Origin: Salinarchaeum sp. IM2453
GTDB taxonomy: Archaea; Halobacteriota; Halobacteria; Halobacteriales; Salinarchaeaceae
NCBI RefSeq assembly: GCF_019693215.1
Contig: NZ_CP081183.1
Coordinates: 2,483,226 to 2,547,225, forward strand
Reading direction: 5' to 3'
Length of the DNA stretch: 64,000 nt
The position numbers and the translations under genes are program-made. The notes below the pieces were generated by a model that was given only the letters and a program-made list of their open reading frames with translations, made no database searches and was not told where the DNA came from. Every line of letters begins with the position of its first letter. The stretch's first letter is position 1. Positions 1 to 8,467 of the stretch are shown here, piece after piece.

Positions 1-1467
1 TCGATTTATGTCAATACCGCCGCTGAAATTCTGAATGATTGACTTTCCAGCAACAAAGAGGAATAATCCAACACCAGCGAGTATGGCTGTTTCAGCAATT
101 CCGTCGAACGTGTAAATAGCTACATCGATCGATTCGGCATGTGGCAAGATTGAAAATAGTAGCTCATACCAAATTCCAAAAAGAACACAAATTCCAGCGA
201 TGACAATCATGACACTGGACCGTATGGATGGGATCGATTCGGTTTGCTGTGGTTCGCCGGACAGAAATGCATAATATCCAAATTTGATAAAGGAGAGAAA
301 TGTACCAACAGCTCCGATTGTAAGAAGGAGCCATACACCGGTAAGATCAGCACTTGACGCCGCATCTAACACTAGTTTTTTGCTCACGTATCCGTTGAAG
401 CCAGGAACAGCGGTAATTGATAACGCAGCTATGACGAATGTAGCCAGCAGTATGATCGATTGGGCGCCAAGCGCACCGAATTTATCCAGTTTCTCTTTAC
501 CTGTTTGAAGCACAATCGCACCAGCAACCATGAACAGCAATCCTTTGAACAATACATTGTTCAATAGATGTGCAAACCCACCGGCAATACCAAGACTAGT
601 TCCAATACCAACGCCAGCAAGCATGTACCCAATTTGTGCTTGTATATGGTAAGCGAGGAGACGGCGCATGTCTTTCTGTGCCACAGCATAAGTAGCTCCA
701 AATACAGCCATGATACCGCCAATATATGCAATTAGCACATTACCGTCCGGAAACGCACGATAGGTTGCATACACTGCTGCTTTTGTTGTATATGCGGATA
801 GAAAAACTGAGGTAGCAACGTGTGGGCGCGAATATGCATCCGGTAGCCAAATATGAAATCCAATTATCGCGGCATTAATCAAAATCCCGACTGCGACGAG
901 AATAGTGGCAAAACCTTCTGTAATTCCGTCACCAGTAAAATGGAATGTTTCTGGCGTGATTCCAACAGTAGCTCCGTGGGCAGCCAGTCCAATCAAAAGT
1001 AGCGATCCACCGACTGCATGCACGACAGCGTATCGAAACCCAGATCGTACAGCATCTCCTTTAGATAGCCAGATAAGAACGGTGCTGGCGATTGCCATCA
1101 TTTCCCAGCCAATCGCTAGAGAAACCCAGTCGCCAGACAGAACCGTAAATAGACTGCCACTGACATAACACAGTGCAACGAGTAAGTGTGTTCTCCCAAC
1201 ATCAGTTGACATTGCATATCCAACCGCTGCGACGCCAAATCCAGCGAATGTTACGCCCATCAGTCGTGTGACATCGTTAATTTCGACGACAAGCTCAAAC
1301 CCGACAAACGAAACGAGTTCATACATACCAGATGGAACAACCGCAATATACAGAAACACTCCAGTGAGTCCGGCCAAGCCAACAACATAGCTAAGCCGTC
1401 GAGGTAACCGCCACGCAAAAAATCCAAGCGCAACAATAACGAAGGCCGGGTGGATCAGCTCAATCAT
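1..1467 (-). CDS. Mrp-type Na+/H+ antiporter subunit D-like, partial
   Basis: A continuous minus-strand reading frame of 489 codons runs from an ATG at 1467 through the left window edge, so the C-terminus is missing. It encodes a very hydrophobic protein of the proton-pumping MrpD/NuoN/NuoL family. Visible family features are the region around GFHIWLPDAYSRPH and the segment DMRRLLAYHIQAQIGYMLAG, which match the conserved transmembrane core that carries protons. It overlaps the upstream gene by ATGA (1464-1467), which implies translational coupling in one operon. It probably forms a membrane complex with the next two gene products and exchanges Na+ for H+. Ascription to MrpD rather than a complex I subunit rests on operon context. 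Confidence 0.85.
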   Translation of the reverse strand, partial: MIELIHPAFVIVALGFFAWRLPRRLSYVVGLAGLTGVFLYIAVVPSGMYELVSFVGFELVVEINDVTRLMGVTFAGFGVAAVGYAMSTDVGRTHLLVALCYVSGSLFTVLSGDWVSLAIGWEMMAIASTVLIWLSKGDAVRSGFRYAVVHAVGGSLLLIGLAAHGATVGITPETFHFTGDGITEGFATILVAVGILINAAIIGFHIWLPDAYSRPHVATSVFLSAYTTKAAVYATYRAFPDGNVLIAYIGGIMAVFGATYAVAQKDMRRLLAYHIQAQIGYMLAGVGIGTSLGIAGGFAHLLNNVLFKGLLFMVAGAIVLQTGKEKLDKFGALGAQSIILLATFVIAALSITAVPGFNGYVSKKLVLDAASSADLTGVWLLLTIGAVGTFLSFIKFGYYAFLSGEPQQTESIPSIRSSVMIVIAGICVLFGIWYELLFSILPHAESIDVAIYTFDGIAETAILAGVGLFLFVAGKSIIQNFSGGIDINR

Positions 1468-3038
1468 ATTTGTCCCTCCACAGATTGCTCAATCGCCAAC
1501 ACAGCGATCTCATATATTGATGTTGTATCCGCAAGAAGACCAAACGCAATGACCACTGCTGCAGTGATGGCTGTCGGCCACAGTAAAGTTGCTCTTGTTT
1601 GTTCACCAGTCCATTGAACTGCGTCAGATTTGTTATTTGATGCGAGTGAGATCCCTCCAAATGGTCCATCAAGAAGTGGCTTTGTGTCGTGGTGTTCTGG
1701 AGTTTCAAAGAATGCTGTGTAAACAACCGGCCAGAGATATGCGACCGAAAGAACACCAGCTAAAAAGAATACAACGAGAGCAGGGATACTTTCAGTTCCG
1801 CTTCCAAGCATTAGATTCCATTTGCTGACAAAGCCAGCGAATAGGGGGATTCCAGCGAGACTGAAACTACCGATTGCAAATCCTGTCATTACAATCGGCA
1901 TCTCCCGGGCTACACCTGCCATATTATCAATGTCCTCAAGTCCTCGCTCGGCGTACAATGCCCCAGCACAGAAAAATAGCGTCAGCTTAGCTGCTGCATG
2001 CGCAATGATATGTAAAAGTCCGCCCAGCACAGAGAGTGGAGTTAATATTGCAAATCCAAGCACAATGTAAGACAACTGTGCGATTGTCGAGTACGCGAGT
2101 CGACGCTTAAGATTGTTCTGTCGTAATGCGAGGAGTCCAGCTAAGAGAATCGTGATGCCAGCGATGACCGCAAGAGGAGTAAGCAATCCGGTTGCTACCG
2201 CGGCTGCCGGACCAAATACATCAAGAATAACTCTACCAATGCCAAATACACCAGATTTTACCACTGCAACAGCATGTAACAGCCCAGAAACCGGTGTTGG
2301 GGCGACCATCGCACTTGGAAGCCATGAGTGAAGTGGCATAATTGCTGCTTTAACACCAAATCCGAAAATTAAGGATGCAAATGCAACACTAGCAAGAAGA
2401 GATGACTGGGTTACCGCCGCCAGTTCTGGAATACCGCCAGCCACAAATTCAACCGTTCCAGCCAGATAAAAGACGAACACAGTTCCAAGGACAGCTGCTG
2501 TTCCCCCAATCAAAACATATGCAACATATTTGTATCCCACGCGACGGGCCTTCTGTGTCTGGTCATGTGCGACAAGTGGATACGTTCCAATCGTCATGAA
2601 CTCATAAAAGAGCACAAGAATGAGCAAGTTACCAGCGAATGCAACGCCGACAGCAGCTGCCAGACTCAGTGCAAGTGCAGCAAGAAACCGTGGACGTCGT
2701 GTAGAGTGTGTTGCTTCAAGATATCCAACAGCATAGATAACCGTCACGACATAGAGTCCACTGGCAACCAGTGCATAAATCATTCCAAGCGGATCGGCAC
2801 GGAGTACAAAGTCAATATCAGCAACAAGGACACCCAGTGCTGTCTCATATTCTACACCGGAGGCAGCTCCCGGAATCATACTCGCGACAATTAAAAATTG
2901 GCCAATTGCCGCAAGCAGAATACAACCAATGCGAAGTCGTCGTCGCTCAGAAAACACCATGACGAGGATCATTCCGACAAGAGAGATAGTGACAGCAGCC
3001 AGCGGTCGAAACGAGTCAATAACAGTTGGGTCACTCAT
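1464..3038 (-). CDS. Mrp-type Na+/H+ antiporter subunit D paralogue
   Basis: This 524-residue polytopic membrane protein belongs to the proton-conducting antiporter family (MrpD/NuoN). The core motif is clear: GVKAAIMPLHSWLPSAMVAP followed by SGLLHAVAVVKSG and later NLKRRLAYSTIAQLSYI. The conserved Lys and His residues that carry protons in these proteins are therefore present. It overlaps its upstream neighbour by 8 bases and its downstream neighbour by 4, so the three genes are one transcript. Two D-type subunits in tandem are usual in haloarchaeal mrp clusters. Role: antiporter subunit in the cytoplasmic membrane. The exact subunit letter is uncertain. Confidence 0.85.
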   Translation of the reverse strand: MSDPTVIDSFRPLAAVTISLVGMILVMVFSERRRLRIGCILLAAIGQFLIVASMIPGAASGVEYETALGVLVADIDFVLRADPLGMIYALVASGLYVVTVIYAVGYLEATHSTRRPRFLAALALSLAAAVGVAFAGNLLILVLFYEFMTIGTYPLVAHDQTQKARRVGYKYVAYVLIGGTAAVLGTVFVFYLAGTVEFVAGGIPELAAVTQSSLLASVAFASLIFGFGVKAAIMPLHSWLPSAMVAPTPVSGLLHAVAVVKSGVFGIGRVILDVFGPAAAVATGLLTPLAVIAGITILLAGLLALRQNNLKRRLAYSTIAQLSYIVLGFAILTPLSVLGGLLHIIAHAAAKLTLFFCAGALYAERGLEDIDNMAGVAREMPIVMTGFAIGSFSLAGIPLFAGFVSKWNLMLGSGTESIPALVVFFLAGVLSVAYLWPVVYTAFFETPEHHDTKPLLDGPFGGISLASNNKSDAVQWTGEQTRATLLWPTAITAAVVIAFGLLADTTSIYEIAVLAIEQSVEGQI

Positions 3039-3369
3039 CGTCTGCTAGATCACTCCGTATCGCTGCTTCCTCAGTGGTATCGAACGTCGTTGATAACTGT
3101 CGTAGTAGATAGACTGCTGTCCCGATGACCAAAGCAAATACAATGAGTGTAATCAAAAAATAAGATCCAATTAAGGATCCGGGCATTCCAATATCAGCCA
3201 CCTGTGTATCTACGACCGTTGTCGACACAAGCCAGATGATTACTGCGATCTGAATTCCAATCACGCCTAAGATATTCCATTCATACGAGATATTTGCAAT
3301 AACAATTGCTACTGCCAACAAAAACACCAGCACAGTAAACACATCAATCAGGCCAATGGACATGATCAA
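3031..3369 (-). CDS. Small membrane subunit of Mrp-type antiporter (MnhC/NuoK-like)
   Basis: The 112-residue protein has three predicted membrane helices (about residues 5-25, 35-50 and 65-90) and an acidic C-terminal tail. Size, topology and position directly before two D subunits fit MnhC, the NuoK-like small subunit. The sequence match is weaker than for its neighbours: the usual NPLPQALVLTAIVI-type motif is not clear, replaced by a segment around PGSLIGSYFLITLIVF. ATG choices at 3369 and 3363 are both possible. It is the first gene of the operon visible here, with the divergent gene at 3581 leaving a 211-base shared promoter region. Confidence 0.6.
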   Translation of the reverse strand: MIMSIGLIDVFTVLVFLLAVAIVIANISYEWNILGVIGIQIAVIIWLVSTTVVDTQVADIGMPGSLIGSYFLITLIVFALVIGTAVYLLRQLSTTFDTTEEAAIRSDLADDE

Positions 3370-3580
3370 GTCGCCGTGCTTTGATTTATATTTTCCGTGA
3401 GATCCACATAAGTTATTCTGTGTGACACGGTATGATTCCTCAGAGTACTGTCTAATATCATCTTTTATTTATCGTTTTCTGGAGTATTAAGAAGACAAGG
3501 CTTGCTCGACAATTATCAATCACATGGAGAGGGAAAGAGAGTGACGTGTTGGTTAATTTCGCTCACAGAATAGAAGAATT

Positions 3581-4930
3581 ATGTACGTGAATCCGATGTA
3601 TGAACATATGTCACAGCCAGATATCCCCGGTGATGTTGATTTTGTTCGGATGTTTTATGTTGGCAACGATGGGGTAGTTCGTGGATACATTGTCCCTGCA
3701 GACCGGATCAAAAGTGTTGCAGAAAATGGAATGAACCTAGCGAATGCGATGCAGTCGTTTATGTCACTTGATGATTTATCCCCAACAAGTTACTATGGCC
3801 CGGACGGGGCAGTCCGGCTGATGCCGGATATGTCCACATTCAAGTCACTTCCATACGAGCCTCGGACGGGATCAGTGATGTGTAATATCGAGAACCATGA
3901 ACAGGAACCATGGAGTGCAGATCCCCGGTCGACTGCACAGACATTTCTCGCAGAGCTAGACGTTAACGTTAATGCGGCGTTCGAGAGCGAATTTTATTTG
4001 CTTGAGCAGGGCGACGATCCAGATCCAATTGATGACTCTGTTTGCTTTGATCCGGCAGGGATGCAGCATGCCAGCAATGTCGTGTACGAAATTGTCGATG
4101 CGCTTGAAGCACAGGGAATGGATTTCGTAACTTATTATCCAGAATATGGCCCTGGACAACAAGAAGTAGTTGTTAGTCATGATGAGGGAATTACAGCTGC
4201 TGACAACCTTATTCGACTGAAGAATACTGTCAAAGGTGTCGCAATAAATAACGAGTTAGATACAACATTTCTCCCGATTCCATTCGAAGGTGCAGCTGGA
4301 AGCGGTTGTCATATTCATCTCTCACTTTGGGATGACGGGGAAAACCTGTTCCATGATCCACAGGAAGACGAACCATATCAGATTTCTAGAACAGCGCGGC
4401 ATTTTATTGGCGGCATCCTAGAACATGCTCCTGCACTTGTTGCGCTCACTGCCCCGTCAGTAAGCTCATACCGTCGACTTCGACCGCACATGTGGGCTTC
4501 CTCACACACATGCTGGGGCTTTGACAACCGAGAGGCACTTGTTCGGGTTCCATTTGCTGAACATTCCGACCCGGAAGACACGACCAGAATTGAATTCAAA
4601 GCTGGTGACAACACTGCGAATCCATACTTAGCATTACTTGGCGTCGTCGCAGCTGGCATGGATGGCATTGATCGTGAGTTAGATCCCGGAAAGCCGGTTA
4701 AAACAGATCCAATGGAGCTCTCAGAATCGGAGCGAGAAAACCGAGATATCACACGATTGCCTAAAACGCTTGGTGAAGCCGTGAATGAACTTGAATCAAG
4801 CACGTTCTTTGCTGAAGTGTTCGGGGAAGATCTCTTTGAATCCTATGTTGATGTGAAACAGGCACAGTGGAACGAGTTTACGGGCGAAACGACCGAATGG
4901 GAGCTGACAAACTTGCGACGATCATTCTAA
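3581..4930 (+). CDS. Glutamine synthetase-like gamma-glutamyl ligase
   Basis: The 449-residue protein is of the GlnA fold. Residues typical of the active site are visible: the ExE pair in FESEFYLLEQ, the Glu residues in PEYGPGQQEV, the His in GSGCHIHLSL, the Arg in RRLRPHMWAS, and the RIEFKAGDNTANPYL segment. The N-terminal beta-grasp region is short and divergent, as in gamma-glutamyl-polyamine or gamma-glutamyl-amide ligases rather than assimilatory GlnA. It is the first gene of a three-gene operon with a cysteine-hydrolase-like protein (1-base overlap) and an M20 peptidase, which argues for ligation of glutamate to an amine followed by hydrolytic steps. A TATA-like tttatttat lies near 3461. 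The amine substrate cannot be read from the sequence. Confidence 0.85.
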   Translation: MYVNPMYEHMSQPDIPGDVDFVRMFYVGNDGVVRGYIVPADRIKSVAENGMNLANAMQSFMSLDDLSPTSYYGPDGAVRLMPDMSTFKSLPYEPRTGSVMCNIENHEQEPWSADPRSTAQTFLAELDVNVNAAFESEFYLLEQGDDPDPIDDSVCFDPAGMQHASNVVYEIVDALEAQGMDFVTYYPEYGPGQQEVVVSHDEGITAADNLIRLKNTVKGVAINNELDTTFLPIPFEGAAGSGCHIHLSLWDDGENLFHDPQEDEPYQISRTARHFIGGILEHAPALVALTAPSVSSYRRLRPHMWASSHTCWGFDNREALVRVPFAEHSDPEDTTRIEFKAGDNTANPYLALLGVVAAGMDGIDRELDPGKPVKTDPMELSESERENRDITRLPKTLGEAVNELESSTFFAEVFGEDLFESYVDVKQAQWNEFTGETTEWELTNLRRSF

Positions 4931-5868
4931 TGACTGAAAGCATACCACCACAATTTCCGGCTGGAGAATTGTCTGTGACAATCGGACCAGGATTCCCGTC
5001 TATCCATGAGGAATATCGATCTCTCCGGGATCAACGGGACATGGTATGTGGAGCATATACGCTCACGTATTTGCTTCGGGCATATGGAATCACCCATTAT
5101 GATAACAATCAGTTGACGGTTGATGATGTTGCAGCGTTAGCGGGTACCGGCTTAGAGGAACGAAACCAGCGTCGACAGAACGCAATTCGTGACCAGATTG
5201 AAGACGGGAAGATTCCAGCATCGCGAGCAAAGCAATGGTATCCAAGCGAGTATCTTGAACGACGGTTACAGACGGTTGAAACAGGCGGAACAAGTGTAAA
5301 AGGAGTCGTTAAAGCCTGTGAAAGAGCTTCGGATGGATTGGTGTCAGCTATTCCAGTGCCAAGTATCATCGACGGGGAAGTGCAATTAACTCGTGATCGA
5401 TTCGAGACCATTGTGCGAGCGTTTCTTGCTGATAAGATTCCAGGACAGTTGATGGCGAACTATAATATGTCACACACATTTGCTCCAGCATCGTTACTGG
5501 GACATAAATACAATTTCACCAGCCTATTCACACAGTGGGACAATATTGACTATTTCAGGACGATGGACTGGGATATTGGTCACTTTACCTCAATTGCTGG
5601 GATCATCTCTCGAGAAGGATATGAACAGCAGTATCTTGTGATTCGTGACTCATATAAGACATTTGGCTGGAATGGATATCACTTACAACCGCTTTCGTTG
5701 ATTTGTGATGGTGTTGTACGAGAGGAAGATCACCGGGATGGAGGACTTATTATCGTTGTGCCAAATAGTGCAACAGACACCGTCATGGAGTTTCTTGAGG
5801 AGATCAACATGAAAACTGGACTGTGGGATAACGGGAGTCCATACGCACCATTACAAGACAATGAATAA
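4930..5868 (+). CDS. Cysteine hydrolase-like protein (C39-peptidase-like)
   Basis: I choose the ATG at 4930, which shares its A with the stop of the ligase gene; the frame stays open further upstream but those codons lie inside the neighbour. The 312-residue soluble protein has CGAYTLTYLLRAYG, with Cys40 followed by a helix, then a late GHFTSIAGI segment and VIRDSYKTFGWNGYH, the layout of a papain-like C39-type Cys-His-Asp/Asn hydrolase. No signal peptide or membrane helix is seen. The last 8 bases overlap the M20 gene. I infer an amide or peptide hydrolase acting in the same pathway as its neighbours. Assignment to a named family is uncertain (possibly DUF6885). Confidence 0.6.
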   Translation: MTESIPPQFPAGELSVTIGPGFPSIHEEYRSLRDQRDMVCGAYTLTYLLRAYGITHYDNNQLTVDDVAALAGTGLEERNQRRQNAIRDQIEDGKIPASRAKQWYPSEYLERRLQTVETGGTSVKGVVKACERASDGLVSAIPVPSIIDGEVQLTRDRFETIVRAFLADKIPGQLMANYNMSHTFAPASLLGHKYNFTSLFTQWDNIDYFRTMDWDIGHFTSIAGIISREGYEQQYLVIRDSYKTFGWNGYHLQPLSLICDGVVREEDHRDGGLIIVVPNSATDTVMEFLEEINMKTGLWDNGSPYAPLQDNE

Positions 5869-7378
5869 GACAAGCTTGACGCCAGCGGAACAACGATTCA
5901 TCGAAGCAGGAAATAACTGGATTGACCAACACCGCGATGGGATCCTCGAGCTACTGACTGAACTAGTTAATAGGCAGAGTCTCTCTGGCTCTGAAGGAAC
6001 GGCAGACGATCCAACGTCTGTCGTTGGGCATCTCTGGAATCGACTCCAAGCAGAAACAACATACACAGCGCTTGAAAGACAGCAAATTCCGCAGAATGTT
6101 GATTACGCTGAGCACCCCCGAGAGAATATTTATGCCACGATTGAAGGTTCGTCTGATGATACGGTTATTTTGACGACACATACAGATATTGTCGCTGAAG
6201 GGCGGGTCGACGCATGGCCGAATAATACGCCATTTGAGCCAACTGAAGGAATTGCAGAATACGTTGATGACAACGAAATCAGGTTGCAGACAGGATCTGT
6301 AACCAAGCACGGTTCAATTCGAGACCAGATGGACCGTGTCTGGAAGATGCGCGATCAGGACACCAAGCCTGTGCTAATTGGACGTGGTGTATATGACAAC
6401 AAAGCCTCCATCGCATGCTTGTTTGGGATGCTATGCGGCATTGAAGCGGGACTATCCAGCCATGGCCTGCAACTGAATGGGAATGTGGTTCATGGCCACC
6501 TTGTCGATGAGGAGATTGGTCAACTTGGAATCAAAGCGATGGTTGGATGGGATACAATGGATGGCTGGCTTGACACAACGCCGTTTGCTGACACAGTTGG
6601 TGTTGTACTTGAGGGTTCGTATGGATTTGTTCCGGTAATTGCTCATCGAGGGTTAGCATGGATTACGCTACGAGCGGAAGGGGAATCCACTCACGCCGCA
6701 ACTCCGCACCTTGGACATAATCCGGTTGTCGCAATGGGCAAAGCACTGGCAGAGTTGGAATCTAATTCATTCAAACAAGAGTTTAGTACACTATTTTACG
6801 ATGATCCGATCCTTGGCACCCCGACAGTTGCTCCAGGAACAACGATTGCCAGTGAGGGGATTCACTCAGTACAAGGAGATACAATAGATCGATCTGATCT
6901 TAATACAGTTCCAAGTTGGTGCGAAGCAACGCTTGATGTAAGAGTACCACGCTGGAAAGGGTTTCCAGAAGAACGCGCAGACATCTTAACGCAGATGGCA
7001 AACAAAGTAGAAATAGCTGCCAACCGGATGTCAGATGATGTTGAGTTTACTGCAACAGCCGCAACTGAGGACTTTTTTCCACCAATTGCAATTGCAGAAA
7101 CCAATGAAAAAGCACAATCTCACCCTCTGGTCGATGTCGCACGGGAGAGCACTAACCATACACTCGGCTACTCACCAGAAACTGAAATCGCTCCGGGCGT
7201 AACTGATGCGACCTTTTTGTATCACGGGACACGAGCACCGACACTCGTGGAGTATGGACCGGCAGGAGCGTGGTCTCACGAACCATGGGAATTTGTCGAG
7301 ACAGAGCAAGTGATTGATGGTGCCAAAACACTCCTTGAGCTATCAGTTAGACGGCTAGGAGTGACAGCGACAGAATGA
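5861..7378 (+). CDS. M20 family metallopeptidase (ArgE/DapE-like)
   Basis: The 505-residue protein shows the M20 metal-site motifs in order: the HTDIV His-x-Asp segment near residue 103, the bridging Asp in GRGVYDNKAS, the Glu-Glu pair in LVDEEIGQLG, and a late His in GAWSHEPWEF. A central dimerisation domain (about 265-395) begins after RGLAWITLRAEGESTHA. M20 enzymes hydrolyse dipeptides, N-acyl amino acids or amidated amino acids with two zinc ions. It overlaps the upstream gene by 8 bases and closes the operon. With a ligase and a cysteine hydrolase upstream it may remove a gamma-glutamyl or acyl group. The substrate is unknown. Confidence 0.85.
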   Translation: MNKTSLTPAEQRFIEAGNNWIDQHRDGILELLTELVNRQSLSGSEGTADDPTSVVGHLWNRLQAETTYTALERQQIPQNVDYAEHPRENIYATIEGSSDDTVILTTHTDIVAEGRVDAWPNNTPFEPTEGIAEYVDDNEIRLQTGSVTKHGSIRDQMDRVWKMRDQDTKPVLIGRGVYDNKASIACLFGMLCGIEAGLSSHGLQLNGNVVHGHLVDEEIGQLGIKAMVGWDTMDGWLDTTPFADTVGVVLEGSYGFVPVIAHRGLAWITLRAEGESTHAATPHLGHNPVVAMGKALAELESNSFKQEFSTLFYDDPILGTPTVAPGTTIASEGIHSVQGDTIDRSDLNTVPSWCEATLDVRVPRWKGFPEERADILTQMANKVEIAANRMSDDVEFTATAATEDFFPPIAIAETNEKAQSHPLVDVARESTNHTLGYSPETEIAPGVTDATFLYHGTRAPTLVEYGPAGAWSHEPWEFVETEQVIDGAKTLLELSVRRLGVTATE

Positions 7379-7788
7379 AGTGTCCCTGCCTACTCGCCGT
7401 CGTTGACGGATCATTAAGAAAGGGGAACCACTGCCTGCGTTCAGCTAAGGACAAATCAATTAACAGTTCTCAGTAATCCGATTATCTTTACTACAGTCTC
7501 AATTGGACGAACAATGGTCTCGCGCTGAATACATCCTCTGATCCTCTCTATTTTGTATCAACAATACTAACGCAATAGTGAAATTTACCCGCAAAAGCGG
7601 TAGAGAACTCAATAATTATCGAGAGGGTGCTATAATTTCCCACAGCGCCAACCAACGAATACAACCGCAAATTGTCCGACTTAACTTCATTAGACTAATT
7701 AAAAATCATCTTGGATTACCGAGGACTCTTAAATGATACTGTTCAGATCACAGACGAGTGTTATACCTTTGCACACTAACATATGTAT
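7379..7788. other. Intergenic region
   Basis: About 400 AT-rich bases between the M20 gene and the Ntn-hydrolase gene. I see no gene here. A TATA-like ttatac at 7761-7766 lies about 25 bases before the ATG at 7789, which fits a leaderless transcript starting at that codon. Confidence 0.5.
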
Positions 7789-8334
7789 ATGAGTACGGTT
7801 GTAGCGATTCAGACTGATCATGGGGTGGTCATTGCTGGTGATAGCCACGTGACACAGGCTGGAACAATTACCAGCACATCTGCTAATCGAGTGATTGAGT
7901 ATGACCAGATCGGCGCTGGCGTCGTTGGCCAAAGTGGAGCAGTCAATTCGTTTGAACGCAGGTTCGAGTCCGAGCTCAAAAAGTACGAGCTTGAGGCCAG
8001 CGGAGAACTTGCAATTGATGCTGCTAGCCAAATTGCTGTAGCGTGTGCAGAAAACACAGGCATCGAAGCTGTTGTTGGAGGTTACGACGAAAACAAAATT
8101 GCACAACTCCGACAAATCGACGACGATGAGTCCATTTTGCCAGAGCAACAGATAGCGCTTGGAAGTGGCGCACAGCTCGCGCTTGGACAGCTTGGAGCAG
8201 TTAACAATTCACAAAGTATAGCCTCAGCCGAAGAAACAGCTCGATCTATTCTCAAAACCGCTGCACAACGGGATCCAAGCACTGGCGGTGAAATCGATAT
8301 TTGGTCACTTGCCAACAATACAGAAAATCGATAG
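7789..8334 (+). CDS. Proteasome-like Ntn hydrolase with possible N-terminal Ser
   Basis: The 181-residue protein follows the proteasome beta fold: STVVAIQTDHGVVIAGDS at the N-terminus, a GSG turn near residue 128 and QRDPSTGGEID near the end. Aligned by eye with the archaeal beta subunit, the residue after Met1 is Ser in place of catalytic Thr1, Asp17 is kept, and Lys33 becomes Arg. Removal of Met would expose Ser as nucleophile. There is no propeptide. The ATG at 7789 is preferred over 7783 because a TATA-like box sits 25 bases upstream. It stands alone rather than beside proteasome genes. It may be a diverged peptidase or an inactive relative; the assignment to the superfamily is firm, the activity is not. 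Confidence 0.75.
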   Translation: MSTVVAIQTDHGVVIAGDSHVTQAGTITSTSANRVIEYDQIGAGVVGQSGAVNSFERRFESELKKYELEASGELAIDAASQIAVACAENTGIEAVVGGYDENKIAQLRQIDDDESILPEQQIALGSGAQLALGQLGAVNNSQSIASAEETARSILKTAAQRDPSTGGEIDIWSLANNTENR

Positions 8335-8423
8335 CTGTGTGTTCAGAGATGCAGGGTAATACACTTCAAAATTTTAGTGTTTTCCCGAGACTAAACGAGG
8401 CAACAGTAGCGGGTTTATTATTT

Positions 8424-8463
8424 ATCTCATGAGATATATACGTTCTGAATGACTATTCAGTCA
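8424..8463. promoter_or_regulatory. Palindromes before ABC exporter operon, candidate operator
   Basis: ATCTCATGAGAT is a perfect 12-base palindrome at 8424-8435, and TGACT-ATTC-AGTCA is an inverted repeat at 8450-8463, ending 4 bases before the start codon of the ABC ATPase gene. TATA-like sequence (atatata) lies between them. The second repeat resembles operators of TetR-type repressors of drug exporters, but no such regulator is in the window. Confidence 0.4.
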
Positions 8464-8467
8464 ACGA

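Noticed and set aside
4378-4803. 141-residue minus-strand frame inside the ligase gene
   Set aside because: Shadow of a strongly conserved plus-strand gene.
7379-7788. Possible tRNA in the intergenic stretch
   Set aside because: No T-loop GTTCGAATC-type sequence with a matching acceptor stem was found.
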